Assembly (NCBI GenBank): GCA_023627715.1 | Contig: JAMAHW010000109.1 | Location: forward strand, 53,503 to 117,502 | From: Periconia sp. R9002 | Lineage: Eukaryota; Ascomycota; Dothideomycetes; Pleosporales; Periconiaceae | Direction of reading: 5' to 3' | DNA: 64,000 bases | In this document: one piece after another, positions 11,465 to 21,491 of the stretch | How positions within the stretch are numbered: the first letter of the stretch is position 1 | Layout: each line of letters begins with the position of its first letter | Made by a program: the position numbers and the translations under genes | Notes under the pieces: model-generated | Database searches by the model: none | What the model was told of the DNA's origin: nothing | What the model saw: only the letters and a program-made list of their open reading frames with translations

Positions 11465-14400
11465 ATGGTTACTCCAGTGATTGCGGATATTGTGACTTAC
11501 TTTTACCCTATCGGAAACACTTCAGCTGTTCATTTGACGCGGAATCTTCCCCAGGGACAAACAGCGCAGATTCTGCTCTTAGGATGCGGCGACATCCGAA
11601 ACATTGTGTTCACCGTCTACATGGACCAAGGCTCGGGCAAGTAAACTCCAGCAGATATCTTTGACTTCCTGTCTAATACTTCTCAATAGGACGGAGTCTT
11701 GACTTTACATGCTGTGATATCCAACCTGATACTATTGGTGAGTATCCTTCGACCCGCAAGTGAGTGTTTTTGGTGCTCAACGCTTTCAGCCCGCAATATC
11801 TTGTTGCTTACGCTTGCATTGGACGACACCGATGGCAGACTTGACCTTTTTGATGTGGAATGTCTATTACCATCTCTACCTAGACAAGGAATCGATGAAG
11901 CTTCTGATTGATCAGGCAACAAAACTGTACGAGATGGCAACGACGATGCAGAGCTGGACCAACGGCAAATACGGCCAACAGTTCAGGTTCTGCGACCAAG
12001 GAACTCTCTCGAAAGTCAGGAACATTTGGTACACTTACCGCGTTGGTAGTTTCAAAGGCAAGGAACGGGAACTACATGCACGGAGATCAACGACAGCGAT
12101 GCAAAGAGCTACGGGCTCGCGCGAGTATCATATCGACCACGCATCATTTTCACTAAATGGCATCAGAGCAGCGGCTCCCGCCGGAATCTGCGCTGTCCAA
12201 GACGCGCCTGAGCTTAACAAACATAATTGGGAGCACGGCAGCACGGATCAGGACGCTATCTACTTGCGGAAACCTGAAAATATCAATCCGACGTTTATTA
12301 CTGATACGTCAACCCTTCACTACGGCAGTGATCCTTTGCTTGGTTTCCATCTTGCCGTTGCGTACGCGCCGCTTACGAAAGATTCACCGTTACGCGGAGG
12401 AGACAACGCTCAAGCTCATTTCAAGCTTGTGGCAGTTGCGCGGCAGCAGTTCCGGGCTTGGATAGCATCATTTCGGCGGTACCCGCGCCAGCAGCTGACG
12501 ATGCGCTTCTCCGCAAGCGACGCTGTCGCGTTTTCTTATGCCTTACAGCAACGACTCACCGTGACGAGCAGCCGGACAGGGTTCTATCGCGATTCATACC
12601 ACTTGAAGCCACTCGTTCTCGACAGCGAAGATTATTCGGAGTCCGGTGGCGCTCCAAGGTCATTCACAGTGATTGACACTTCGAACCTAATCGATCACAT
12701 TGGCGCTCTCAACCTGCTTGTTGCCTCCAGTCCGTTGCTGGAAAATACTCCCATGTCTAGTCTGTACACCCAATCCTTAGTGAAGAGCCAGGAAACGCAG
12801 ACGGCATACATCGACAGTTTGCTTTGCGGTCACTTTCCAACTATTTCAACGCTACCGGGCCTGATACCAGTTGAGTACTGGACCAATATATCGTCTACAT
12901 CAATGATGGATGACTTGATGTTAGACTCGGGTTTTGGTAGTGGGGAAGCTAGACAGATGCATGTCAAGCTCACCTGGAAACAGCCTTTTCCACCACAGAC
13001 ATCGCACTCGCTGGTATCTGATCGGCTTCATTTCGAAGAAACTGGACTCGCTCGAATACTCCACGAAGTCTATCTCAACATGTTCAGGAATGAAGATATG
13101 AACAAACTGTTTGTGGGCATGAATCAGCATACCGTCACCAACAACTCACTCTTGCGTTATAATCGCAGAAGCTTTGCTCTGTTCCTTCGCTTCGTACGCA
13201 ATATGGTTATTTGCAACTGGACCAAGGTCATGAATTGCCTCCTGGCGTTTATTGAGGAGGATGCGACTGTGATGATGAGCCTCAACTACATCCAGGAACT
13301 CTACTTATACCTTCATCTTTACAACGTGCATTCGGTAGATACCTTAGTTCCTACCTTTGCCCGGACCAGCACTTCGCTCGGTGCCGCAGGATTGAAGGGT
13401 TGGAGGGATATTCCCCCAGTTCTCTACGTCACAATAAAAGTGCCGAGGGAGAATTTGGGGGTGATAACTAGATTAAAGCCAATGGAGATCGGTTCTCCGA
13501 TACTCCATTGCGTTGTGCAGTCGTCACCCAGTGCACCAGCTGGCAGGTGGCAGAACATATTCTCTGCGATTCAACTATCGTTTGGGTCTCTTTCCACGAG
13601 CGGTGAGAGGTTCAGAGACTCGTTCAGAGTGCATATCGCGGAAGATACGGTTCGATGGAATGGCAGTTCACCGCTCTTAGCGACATTCATGGCTCCAACA
13701 TGGATGCTGCTGCTCGAACCCAAGACGGCGATGATAGCTTTCGGAATTCAAAGTACTCCAGCCAGTACGTCTATTTTTCTGAGAGCACTCGGTCTTGATT
13801 TGAACCTATATACGACAACCCTGGGAAACGAGCGAAACGTTTTCTTCACGAAATATCCTCCGAACATGGCCGAATCAACCACTCTCTGTGCTTTATCAAA
13901 CGGCAATCACCACAACAAACCAGTGCCATCAAACACAGCAGCTCGAATTCGGATCACAGCAAAAGCTAACCCGAGCATTGGAAAAATAGCATCTCTAGTT
14001 GGTCGCCTCGAAGACCTTTCCGAGGATATAAAGAGGGAACTTCCAAACGGATGTCGGGTAGAGACCGTGCAGACATCTCCTTTCCGCTTTACAGAGATGC
14101 TAGGTTCCAAGCCAATAACGCTTGACTTTCCCGTACCGGTAAAGGCGCTTCAACACAAGACCCGGATTGCTCGAAAGTCATTCTACATAGAGGTAGAAGC
14201 TCCATTGGCTGACTCGACGAGCTGCAAGTCCTTCCCTTCGTTCATCTATCCAATGTTTTTGTGGTCTGGGACCCCATTTGTGTGGAACAGCTCGTACGTG
14301 AGCTTGGATCGCCTGCCCATCATTGACGAAGCGAAGAAAAGCCAACTTGAATGGCTCATCACGCACACATCTGGCATGTTCAATACCAGAGAACGCGCAC

Positions 14401-15143
14401 AGAGGAATACATCCGTTGTCGAAGGTTCAGAAACAGATGTTCTGATGGCATTCAAAGAATCATTATTCACCATGTTCATGGCCTTTACCGGACTGCAAGG
14501 CCAGCAGACACGGCTGTTTTCACTCAACCATACCACAGCGGGAGGCGTGCATGTTCTGATCTTCATTTCTAGCCTCAGGATGGATCTAGCCAACCACACT
14601 GTGGTTTTAGACGCCGCCGTCCTGCCTTTGACGTACCAAGTTGCACCACACCTCGGTTCGTTCCTTACTGCGCTCTCCAAGCTAGGAATATGCCACATAA
14701 AAGTCAACTCTGAAGAACTCACCCTTTGGAAACAAGCGTTACCTGCGCTAGTCGAAAGGTGTCGAACATGGGAGCATCAAGTTGATTGCGAGTATCTACC
14801 CGAGTCCAGCCTTCCCTTGTCGGTGGAGAACGGCCACAAAGTAGTTTGTTCTTGCGGAAACGGTCGGTTCCCGCCTGATTTTCTCGTCGGCGTACCGCAG
14901 TGGAGCACAGTGTCCAAGTACTTTGTACGAGCAGCCGTGTCTCCATGCTTTCAGACGCCGTTCTCGGAGCCACTCTTTGACTTTGGAGTGCTTCATGGAT
15001 GTCGGGTGTGCGGGAAAGAAAAGACTAACAATGGAGGAGCGCTTTTATCGTGCGCGAAATGCCACAAAGCAAAGTACTGCTCAGCTGATTGCCAGCGGAC
15101 CGATTGGAAATCACACAAACGACATTGCCGGGCTCCATCTTGA
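11465..15143 (+). CDS. DUF4470 plus C-terminal MYND zinc-finger protein, one apparent frameshift
   Basis: Exons 11465-11636, 11690-11737 and 11790-15143. The N-terminus has FYPIGNTSAVHLT, LLLGCGDIRNIVF, LDFTCCDIQPD and ARNILLLTLALDD, which is the fungal DUF4470 domain. The C-terminus (15001-15140) is a MYND finger: CRVCGKE, CAKCHKAKYC, then a closing C and H-KRHC. MYND fingers bind proline-rich partners; the protein's function is unknown. Intron 1 (11637-11689) only keeps the DUF4470 frame if a GC-AG donor (GCAAGT) is used; the nearby GT donor leads to a stop. The frame then slips by one base between LALDDTDG and WNVYYHLYLD; removing one T from the T5 run at 11847-11851 restores a 1,190-residue protein. 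This may be a sequencing error or a real mutation. The neighbouring helicase is transcribed divergently. Confidence 0.82.
11637..11689 (+). other. Non-canonical GC-AG intron
   Basis: The donor is GCAAGT at 11637 and the acceptor is AATAG ending at 11689, with a branch-like CTAAT at 11672-11676. Only this donor gives the phase needed to continue the conserved SLDFTCCDI segment. Confidence 0.6.
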
Positions 15144-15610
15144 GCGCTCAATGTTCTACTAAGTCCAAATTGCTAGGATGGATGAATGAATGAGCTTTGG
15201 TGACTTCGATATGATCCTATCCGCCTTCACCCAAAAGTCATCAACGCATGCGAATCTGGGAGATGGATGTGAATAAAGAAAGCTTGGAGACTTGAAAAAC
15301 GGCTTGAGTATGCTGAAGATAGAGTTGATGAATTAGTGTTTATGCAGAATGGAAGCGTTTTTCCTAATCAAGATAATATTTGTTGAACTTTTTTGCAGGG
15401 CGATGATAAATAGCACACAAACCAGGACTATGAGAACAGAGATGCGGCTGACAGCGAATGTGTATTTCTAGTCTCCCGTTGCACAATTCCAAATTTTTGT
15501 CTCACTTGTCCTTCTAGGCACCCATCACCCGCCAAATCATGGCTCCTCAATATTGGTAGTCCTGCTTACATGTACATAGTATTGGCGGGCATATAAAGCT
15601 ACGTTTAAGA
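15144..15610. other. Intergenic, no gene seen
   Basis: It contains a TATA-like ATATAAAG near 15592-15599, just upstream of the DUF3176-like remnant. The missing N-terminal part of that protein is not found here in any frame. Confidence 0.5.
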
Positions 15611-16359
15611 TTGTGTCTACAGACCCGCTCAACTCAATTCAAAATCTCAACCACCACGGGAGTGACTGAAACCCACTCTGATATCCAATGGCAACACATT
15701 ACAGACTCATCAAGCACCAGTCATTTCTCTACCCGTTTGCAAAATAGTGGAACTAATGATACCACAAGCGACTCCTCACTTTGGTATATGGGGTGGCAAA
15801 TCGCCAGAGCGTTCAATGTATCTGGCTGGTTTGAAACCGGGGGAGATAATTACCTCGACGGAGAAATCATAGCCACGAATTTGGCGCAGGATATCCTGGG
15901 ATATGATCCGGTCCGATGCGCCAACAGTACAGGGTACGGTTTCGAAGGTTTCTCGAAACGGATTGGACGCGTTGCACATGGTGTCACGAATGCGTAAGAT
16001 TACTTGTTAACTTATTCCCACTCCTTCGACAGCAGATCAACTCATGCTTTTGTACTTTTAGGTTCCTTACGTCGAATAGCAGCCAGACACTGCAAGGCAA
16101 ATCCTTCCATTCCGTCCAGTACTACGACATGAATCTTTGGCTGCTGGCGTTCCCTGGAGCGCTGTATCTACTCGTAACTATTTTCTTTGCGATTACGGTG
16201 TTGTATACTACGGGAGTCCCGCTGTGGAAGTCGTCCCAGCTAGCGGTGCTCTACTCTATGAACAAAAGGGGATTGGGAACAAAGACATCCATGGAGAAGA
16301 AGGCGAAGGATACGCTTATGAGATTTGCAGAAGAGGATTGGAATTTGGGGCATGTTTGA
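15611..16359 (+). pseudogene. 3' remnant of a DUF3176-family membrane protein
   Basis: Two segments (up to 15993, and 16062-16359) join across a GTAAGA...TTTTAG intron to read HGVTNAFLTSNSSQT, followed by a hydrophobic segment (LLAFPGALYLLVTIFFAIT) and VPLWKSSQLAVLYSM. This matches the conserved C-terminal end of fungal DUF3176 proteins: last transmembrane helix, then a WKSS.LA.L motif. Those proteins are normally 500-700 residues with N-terminal membrane helices, but no upstream half exists here and the frame opens without an ATG. I read it as a truncated relic. A short gene using a cryptic start cannot be excluded. Confidence 0.6.
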
Positions 16360-16808
16360 TCTTGGTTCGCATGTATCTGGCTTTGTTGTCGATTTTGTTA
16401 TTCATTTTGCAGGGACAGATGGGGCGATCTGCCTACCAGTATAGCAGTACCGTAGCTAGCTACGAGCTTGTATAGTTGACTACTTGCTATCAGGGAGCTA
16501 TCCGAATCAGCTCCATACTGATTCGGATCAACGATCGGCCGGCAATCAGCTGATCTCTATTCTGGGGAGGCCTTGCTGTAGCGCTGTTCTAGATGCCTCT
16601 ACGAAGAGCCACGTGCCGGTTCTTTTTGGCTGCTGGTGTCTGTATTTCGTGTGTCTTGTATCAGTACTAGTTCATTTGAACATCTAGCACAACTGCATGT
16701 ATTATAGCTCTTAGATAGCCACTGATGTTAACCGAGATCCAAACCACTGTTTATACCGTGACTGATTACACCAATCAATGGTGAATAAGAATACACTTTT
16801 AATAGCTC
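16360..16808. other. Intergenic with one copy of a dispersed repeat
   Basis: No gene is seen. Bases 16757-16807 resemble 62812-62861 (see repeat entries). Confidence 0.5.
16757..16807 (+). repeat. Dispersed repeat copy A (pair of 62812-62861)
   Basis: It begins ATACCGTGACTGATT and continues CACCAATC in both copies, with scattered substitutions and one gap over about 50 bp. It abuts the 3' end of the broken kinase. Confidence 0.55.
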
Positions 16809-17792
16809 TTACATTTCCAAGACTTTTACCAACTCCTTCCTTACCCTTTCTATGTCGAATCGTGATAAAGGATCCAAATCAAGCATGCACCTGATCATCC
16901 AGTGTATATGCTGTTGCTCAGCAGTACCCGAAGCACAAAGTTCGTTGAGTGTGCCCATGAACCAATCCAGCTCAATCGCAATATTGCATGAGCGCTGTTC
17001 ATCTGTCTTTTGGAAGCTGACATGAAGTTTCAATACACCATCTTGCCCGCCTCGTATGAGGGCTAGGAGCATCGCAAAGCAACAACCTAATTGCCAGATG
17101 TCTGCCTTGAGACTGCTTTCCTGATGTGCGAGCTGCTCAGGAGCGAGAAAAGGGTACGTGCTTTGATCACAATTCGTTTTTGCGCCTTGCCAGTACACCT
17201 TGCTTACACCGACATCGGTGAGATATGGCGTCACTTGGTTTTCTACTGTGTGAAGGAGTATGTTGGCAGGCTTGATGTCTTTGTGCTTGATTGAGAGCTC
17301 ATGAAGGTAATGGACTGCTTTTCGCGAGCCCAAGCATGATTTCGTAGATGCGCTTGTCTGAGCTCGAGCTGTTGGGCTCGAACCACGGAAAGTGTTCCTT
17401 CCTCGAACCGGGGGCATGCAGGAATTTTTGGAAGCGTCAGGGGGGGCCCATGGCGACATGACCAGATTGATTGTGTATGGCTCATCCGCAACCTCATAGG
17501 CTTCGACCAGAGTGACAATATTGGGGTGAAGGCAAATCTCCAGAACGCGCCCAGTTCATTCAGCACAGGGTTTGCGTTCTTTGTCAGAGTAAACCTCACA
17601 AAATGTTTTTCTCAGCAAAAGCTTCTGATGTAGCTTTTTGTTGCACCTTCCGGACGACTCCAACGCTTCCCCGCACATGGATTGGTTGAGGTATTGCCGT
17701 TCTGCCATAGAAATTACCCTGGTCTCCACTGCATGAATGTGGCCCCTGTTGTCACGATATTTAGGGTAGAGTATACCTAGTATTGTAGACAC
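16809..17792 (-). pseudogene. Broken Ser/Thr protein kinase
   Basis: The C-lobe reads AVHYLHELSIKHKDIKPANI (catalytic loop HKD instead of HRD), LTDVGVSK (DVG instead of DFG), FLAPEQLA (APE) and KADIWQLGCCFAML (subdomain IX). The N-lobe is recognisable upstream (LEICLHPNIVTLVEAYE, EPYTINLVMSPW). The reading frame is broken four times: a TGA stop after KERKPCAE, then three shifts, at C7 (17440-17446 on the plus strand as G7), at A5 after PLTLPK and at A4 before AVHYLHEL. Each shift is repaired by removing one homopolymer base, so only the TGA is clearly a substitution-type lesion. The Gly-rich loop and start codon are not identified. It looks like a decayed member of the fungal kinase family, unless the indels are assembly errors. 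Confidence 0.68.
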
Positions 17793-18124
17793 TGTATCTC
17801 TCTAAGCACTATACCACTTTAAGAATGGCTGTGCTGCTGACTTTGTGGCTGCTGAGCTCGCCGTTTTTGTGCATAGTAATCGGTGTCGACACCCTTTTAT
17901 AATGATTATATTGAAAATAATCGCCAAGTTATTTGCTTTAGAGATCATCCTCTTTTCGTTTGTAGATTGACAGGATGACTCTCTGGCACGCTGAGACTGA
18001 AGAATACAAAGATTGATATAATTAAAAGAATGAATATCTAAATACATGAATGCATTATACTCTTACAAAGCTGTCTGATAAAGCTCTGACGTTACAAAGT
18101 TTGCACGGGACGAGATGCCAACCT
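17793..18124. other. AT-rich intergenic
   Basis: No supported coding frame; strongly AT-rich between 17880 and 18060. Confidence 0.5.
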
Positions 18125-18249
18125 TAGACCTTTTAATCCTTCATTGCTTAAGGCTAGCGTTTACGGTGAGATATGTGCACGGCCGAAATGCTAACCTTAT
18201 TATCACTGTAAGCGCTAGCTTTACGTAACGAATGATTAAAAAGGGTCTA
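18125..18249. mobile_element. 125-bp foldback / MITE-like element
   Basis: The left arm beginning TAGACCTTTTAATC and the right arm ending GATTAAAAAGGGTCTA are imperfect inverted copies over about 45 bp (CTAGCG...TTACGGTGA against the reverse complement of TCACTGTAAGCGCTAG). The arms are separated by about 35 bp. Both ends are TA, as expected for a Tc1/mariner-type target site duplication. There is no coding capacity. Confidence 0.6.
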
Positions 18250-18600
18250 TACTGTTTCCATGAGAGTCTAATACTAAAGAAATATAAACCATATTTTAAA
18301 TCCTAACCTTCCCCTAAGGTTAAACACTAAATCGCAATATCTTTGATATTCTAATCTCCATGAATCCTTCTGTGGGGCAATTCGTGAAGACTAACTGTTT
18401 TTTCACCTTAAGATCGATTTTCCGAGGGATATTGACTATGCAAACATCGTTCCTAAGCTCCAAGATCAACTATTTAAACAGAGCGAATATCCACCTATTC
18501 TTCTCCTCTCACCACCCGTATCAGCCGCTCTGCAGCCAATCTACCTACACTCATCGATACTTCCAAGACAAACTATTTATTACCCATCTCCCTCTCCACC
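18250..18600. other. 5' flank of small secreted protein gene
   Basis: Holds the presumed promoter and a pyrimidine-rich leader (18500-18600) that runs into the ATG at 18601. No other gene is seen. Confidence 0.45.
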
Positions 18601-19104
18601 ATGCAACTCACAGCACCTCTCATCGCCGCCTTGGCAGCTCTTTCCACCGCCTTCACGATCCCCCAAGACCTGCCCAACGGTGTCTACTCCGCCGATGAAA
18701 ACGGCAACATCACAGCCTATGATATCGACTTTGGTGCTGCAGCGGCGGCACGTGCCAAGGCAGCCATCTCGAAGCGCGACCTTCCCGTCACGGAAACGGG
18801 GTGCACGGGAAGATGGGTGAACGCAGATGATGAGGATCTCGCAATTTATACGCTAGGTGTTTGGGCCTCGCTATATGATATCGAGGCGCGTGGGAAAGCA
18901 TGGGCCAAGTATGGCACTGCTACAGCATACGCATGCAGTTATGGGGGCAGCCAATCTATCGACATGGGCGAATATGATCAGGGTCGATCGAGGTGGAATT
19001 CCGCCTGCGGGGGTTCTCACACTACGGGGTACGTTTGGATGCAGGACTGGGCCAAGACGTATGGTTTGGAAGCTAGAGAACATGACTTTTGTACCAACCT
19101 ATAG
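18601..19104 (+). CDS. Small secreted cysteine-containing protein with Kex2 site
   Basis: A single exon of 167 residues. Residues 1-19 are a clear signal peptide (hydrophobic ALIAALAALS-like core ending STAFT). A pro-region with an Ala/Arg-rich stretch ends at a dibasic KR (58-59), a likely Kex2 site, leaving a mature domain of about 108 residues. Four cysteines (68, 112, 136, 164) could form two disulfides. The mature part is rich in Trp, Tyr and Gly (GCTGRW, YGTATAYACSYGG, VWMQDWAKTYG). I do not recognise the family. Size, secretion and processing resemble effector-type or antimicrobial secreted proteins of fungi, but that is only a resemblance. The leader is pyrimidine-rich, as in well-expressed fungal genes. 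Confidence 0.8.
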   Translation: MQLTAPLIAALAALSTAFTIPQDLPNGVYSADENGNITAYDIDFGAAAAARAKAAISKRDLPVTETGCTGRWVNADDEDLAIYTLGVWASLYDIEARGKAWAKYGTATAYACSYGGSQSIDMGEYDQGRSRWNSACGGSHTTGYVWMQDWAKTYGLEAREHDFCTNL

Positions 19105-19356
19105 GAGGGGGTTACTTTAGCTTAACGCTGTCTTTGTTAAGATACTCCTAGACGATGATGTTCTTTTTGTATGGATGGGGGGTGGGTTGGGTTAGTTGGT
19201 GAGGAGGCGAGGAGGTGGGAAGGGTGGAAGGATGGGTAGGGTATGAGGTTGCGTCCTATGTAGTAGGAAAGAATTGATAGCAAGTAACGTATGTACTTTA
19301 GTTGATCTATCTAGGTATACATACATCGTCAACGTGCCACGGGTTAGTTACTCAAC

Positions 19357-20671
19357 TCAATCCACCGCCCTAAAAACCCCCAACCTCTCCAACTCATCCC
19401 TCTCCACCACCTTCATCGGACACACAGCATCAGCCCTACTCAAACACTCATCCACACAGCCCCAAAAAGCCTCCAAATCAACTCCTCTCGGAATCCTCAC
19501 ACCCTGCTCGCCATCCCCCAACTTCGTCGCGACGGTGCGACCGAGCTGGCCTACTTTAGCCATATCGTCCGAGTGCACTCCTTCGGTGACGATATCGACG
19601 CGGAAGCGCTCACCGCCGAGGTCGTTGAAGGCAGACGGGTCGTACGCGGCGAAGACGGCGAGCGGGTCGTGCAGGGGCGGTCCCGCGGTGATGGAAAAGA
19701 CCTCGGCGTAGGTGGAGGCGAAGAAGGTGATGATTTGGGTGAAGAGGGCGCGGAGGGGTGTTGGTGTTGCAGTAGGGGAAGGAGATTCCGAGCCGTAGAG
19801 GAGCTTGGTGCGGACGGGTTTGGTGCCGAGGACTTTGTGGCTGAGATCGAGCGGGATGAGTGTGGTTTTGGTTTGGAGGATCGGGTGCGAGAAGATGAAG
19901 TGGGAAGCTTCGGGGTCGCAGTAGATGTTGAATTCGGCGTAGGACGTCCAGTTTCCGAAGCGCTCGCCTTCGCCTTTTACTTTGCCCATTGGCGCGTCTG
20001 TGAAGTTGCCGCCGATGGCGCCGCCCATGATGCTCAGGCCTTTGAGGTGCTCTGCTAGATCTGTGTATTTCATGAAAAGAAGGCCGATGTTGGTTAATGT
20101 CCCTGTAGATACGAGCCACGCCGTGTTCTTGGGGGTAGCAATCAGCGCTTGGTACATAGCCTCCAGATAATCGCCCTCAGCCGCTGGAACCACAGGTTCA
20201 GGAAGCAACGTCACACCATCGAGACCAGATTCACCTATTTCTCCTCGTCAGCCACAAATCACTTCCACCAACCGGCCCACAACAGTTTACCATGGATATC
20301 AACGGCATGCACGGCATCACGTTTGATGGGCTTCGACGCGCCCGAGTAGATTTTGACATCGCGTTTCCCGAGGGCTTCTAGGATGCCCCGTCCGTTGTAC
20401 GTGGTTTGGTCGAGCGAGGCGTTCCCGTGGACGGTGCTGACGCCGAGGAGGTCGACGCGCGGGTCGTGGGCTGCGAGGAGGAGGGCGTAGGCGTCCTATG
20501 GGACTGTAAGTGACGAGAATTGGGTGTTTGTGGGGTAATTACATCGTGCCCAGGATCCTGTACCTGTCAGTCATTCATTCACTCCAAAAGAACCCCACCA
20601 CTGCGGAGGGAAAGCAAGAATTGGCAAATACACACACAATCGAGCCAAAGGGGGATTTTGTTTCCAGCCAT
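19357..20671 (-). CDS. Inosine/uridine-preferring nucleoside hydrolase
   Basis: Minus-strand exons 20671-20636, 20557-20543, 20495-20291 and 20234-19357 give 1,134 nt, 377 residues. The N-terminus reads [25 protein letters not shown] once spliced: the Asp-rich calcium/ribose-binding motif DxDPGHDDA of the IUNH family, which hydrolyses the N-glycosidic bond of ribonucleosides in purine and pyrimidine salvage. Further family blocks are GVSTVHGNASLDQTTYN, STGTLTNIGLL, IMGGAIGGNFT, AEFNIYCDPEASHFIF and HDPLAVFAAYDP. The second exon is a 15-bp microexon that encodes just DPGHD. Length matches fungal family members. It is convergent with the secreted-protein gene and divergent from the ferric reductase. 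No signal peptide is visible, so the enzyme is probably cytosolic. Confidence 0.93.
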
Positions 20672-20992
20672 TGATAAGTGTTGATTGGGTGAAGAAGGAG
20701 GAGGAGGATGGACGGTAGTGGAGGGGAAAGAAGCGTAGTGGGGAGTAGGTGAGAGAGCGGTCAGATAAGTTACTCACACATGCAAGCCTGTACAGTAAGT
20801 AAGAAAAAGAGTGGGATAGGGAGATAGATAGATAGCTGATAGGGTAGGTAGTTAGTGAGTAGGGAGTTCATGCAGGCATGCATGACCCTGTTGTTTGTGC
20901 CTGGCGTCCCGCTGTTCGGTCGGCGCGGGGCAAGGCAAGCGAAGGACCCCTCTCGGACTTCAGGCGCATTGATGTCAGTATCTTATCTGATG

Positions 20993-21001
20993 GATGGATG
21001 G
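20993..21001 (-). promoter_or_regulatory. SreA-type iron GATA site candidate
   Basis: TTATCTGAT on the plus strand is an exact match to the reverse complement of ATCWGATAA, the known binding consensus of fungal iron-responsive GATA repressors. It lies about 490 bp upstream of the ferric reductase ATG. A second, 8-of-9 match (GTCAGATAA) is at 20760-20768. Confidence 0.45.
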
Positions 21002-21254
21002 ATGGCTTCCGCATACTTCCTTTCCCTCCTCCTCCTCCGACACCTCTTTTCACTCGGAGAAAACGAGACCCAAGGAAAAAAGAAAAGAGAGCAGAGGAGG
21101 GAAACATCACGAGAGTGGCTGGGGAGTTGCCTTTTCTTCGTAAATGCACGCACGCACGCACGATACGACGACGATACGACGAATCCGCCCGCTGGCGCAC
21201 GCTGCATTGTCAGCTAGCTAGCTCCCGCAAAGTCCCTTTGTCCCATTGATCCAT

Positions 21255-21291
21255 CCAATTTCTGACGCCTGACGCCGCCTTTTTATAAATA
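21255..21291 (+). promoter_or_regulatory. CCAAT and TATA-like elements of ferric reductase
   Basis: CCAAT at 21255-21259 and TTTTTATAAATAA ending near 21291, about 200 bp before the ATG at 21492, followed by a CT-rich leader. Confidence 0.4.
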
Positions 21292-21491
21292 ATCCGCTGA
21301 CGGACCCATTGTCACTCACTTACTCACTCACCCCTCGACACGTCAATACCAACTTTAATTTTTTTCCAGAACGTCGTTTGTTGAGTATCCTCTCAACATA
21401 ACCGGACCCTGGATGGATAAGAGGTAGCATTTTAGCGCCCGTTCGCCTTCGCAACACTACATACCTACACATCGACAACCTCGGCTTCAAA

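Larger units (their letters stand above)
20672..21491. other. Divergent promoter region, nucleoside hydrolase / ferric reductase
   Basis: An 820-bp shared 5' region with a G-rich purine tract, short tandem repeats (GATA-type near 20825-20835, ACGC/ACGACGAT-type near 21147-21182) and the regulatory sites listed separately. Confidence 0.55.

Noticed and set aside
19573..20058. Long plus-strand frame inside the nucleoside hydrolase
   Set aside because: It is the antisense shadow of a well-supported gene: GC-rich, Gly/Glu-rich and without any domain.
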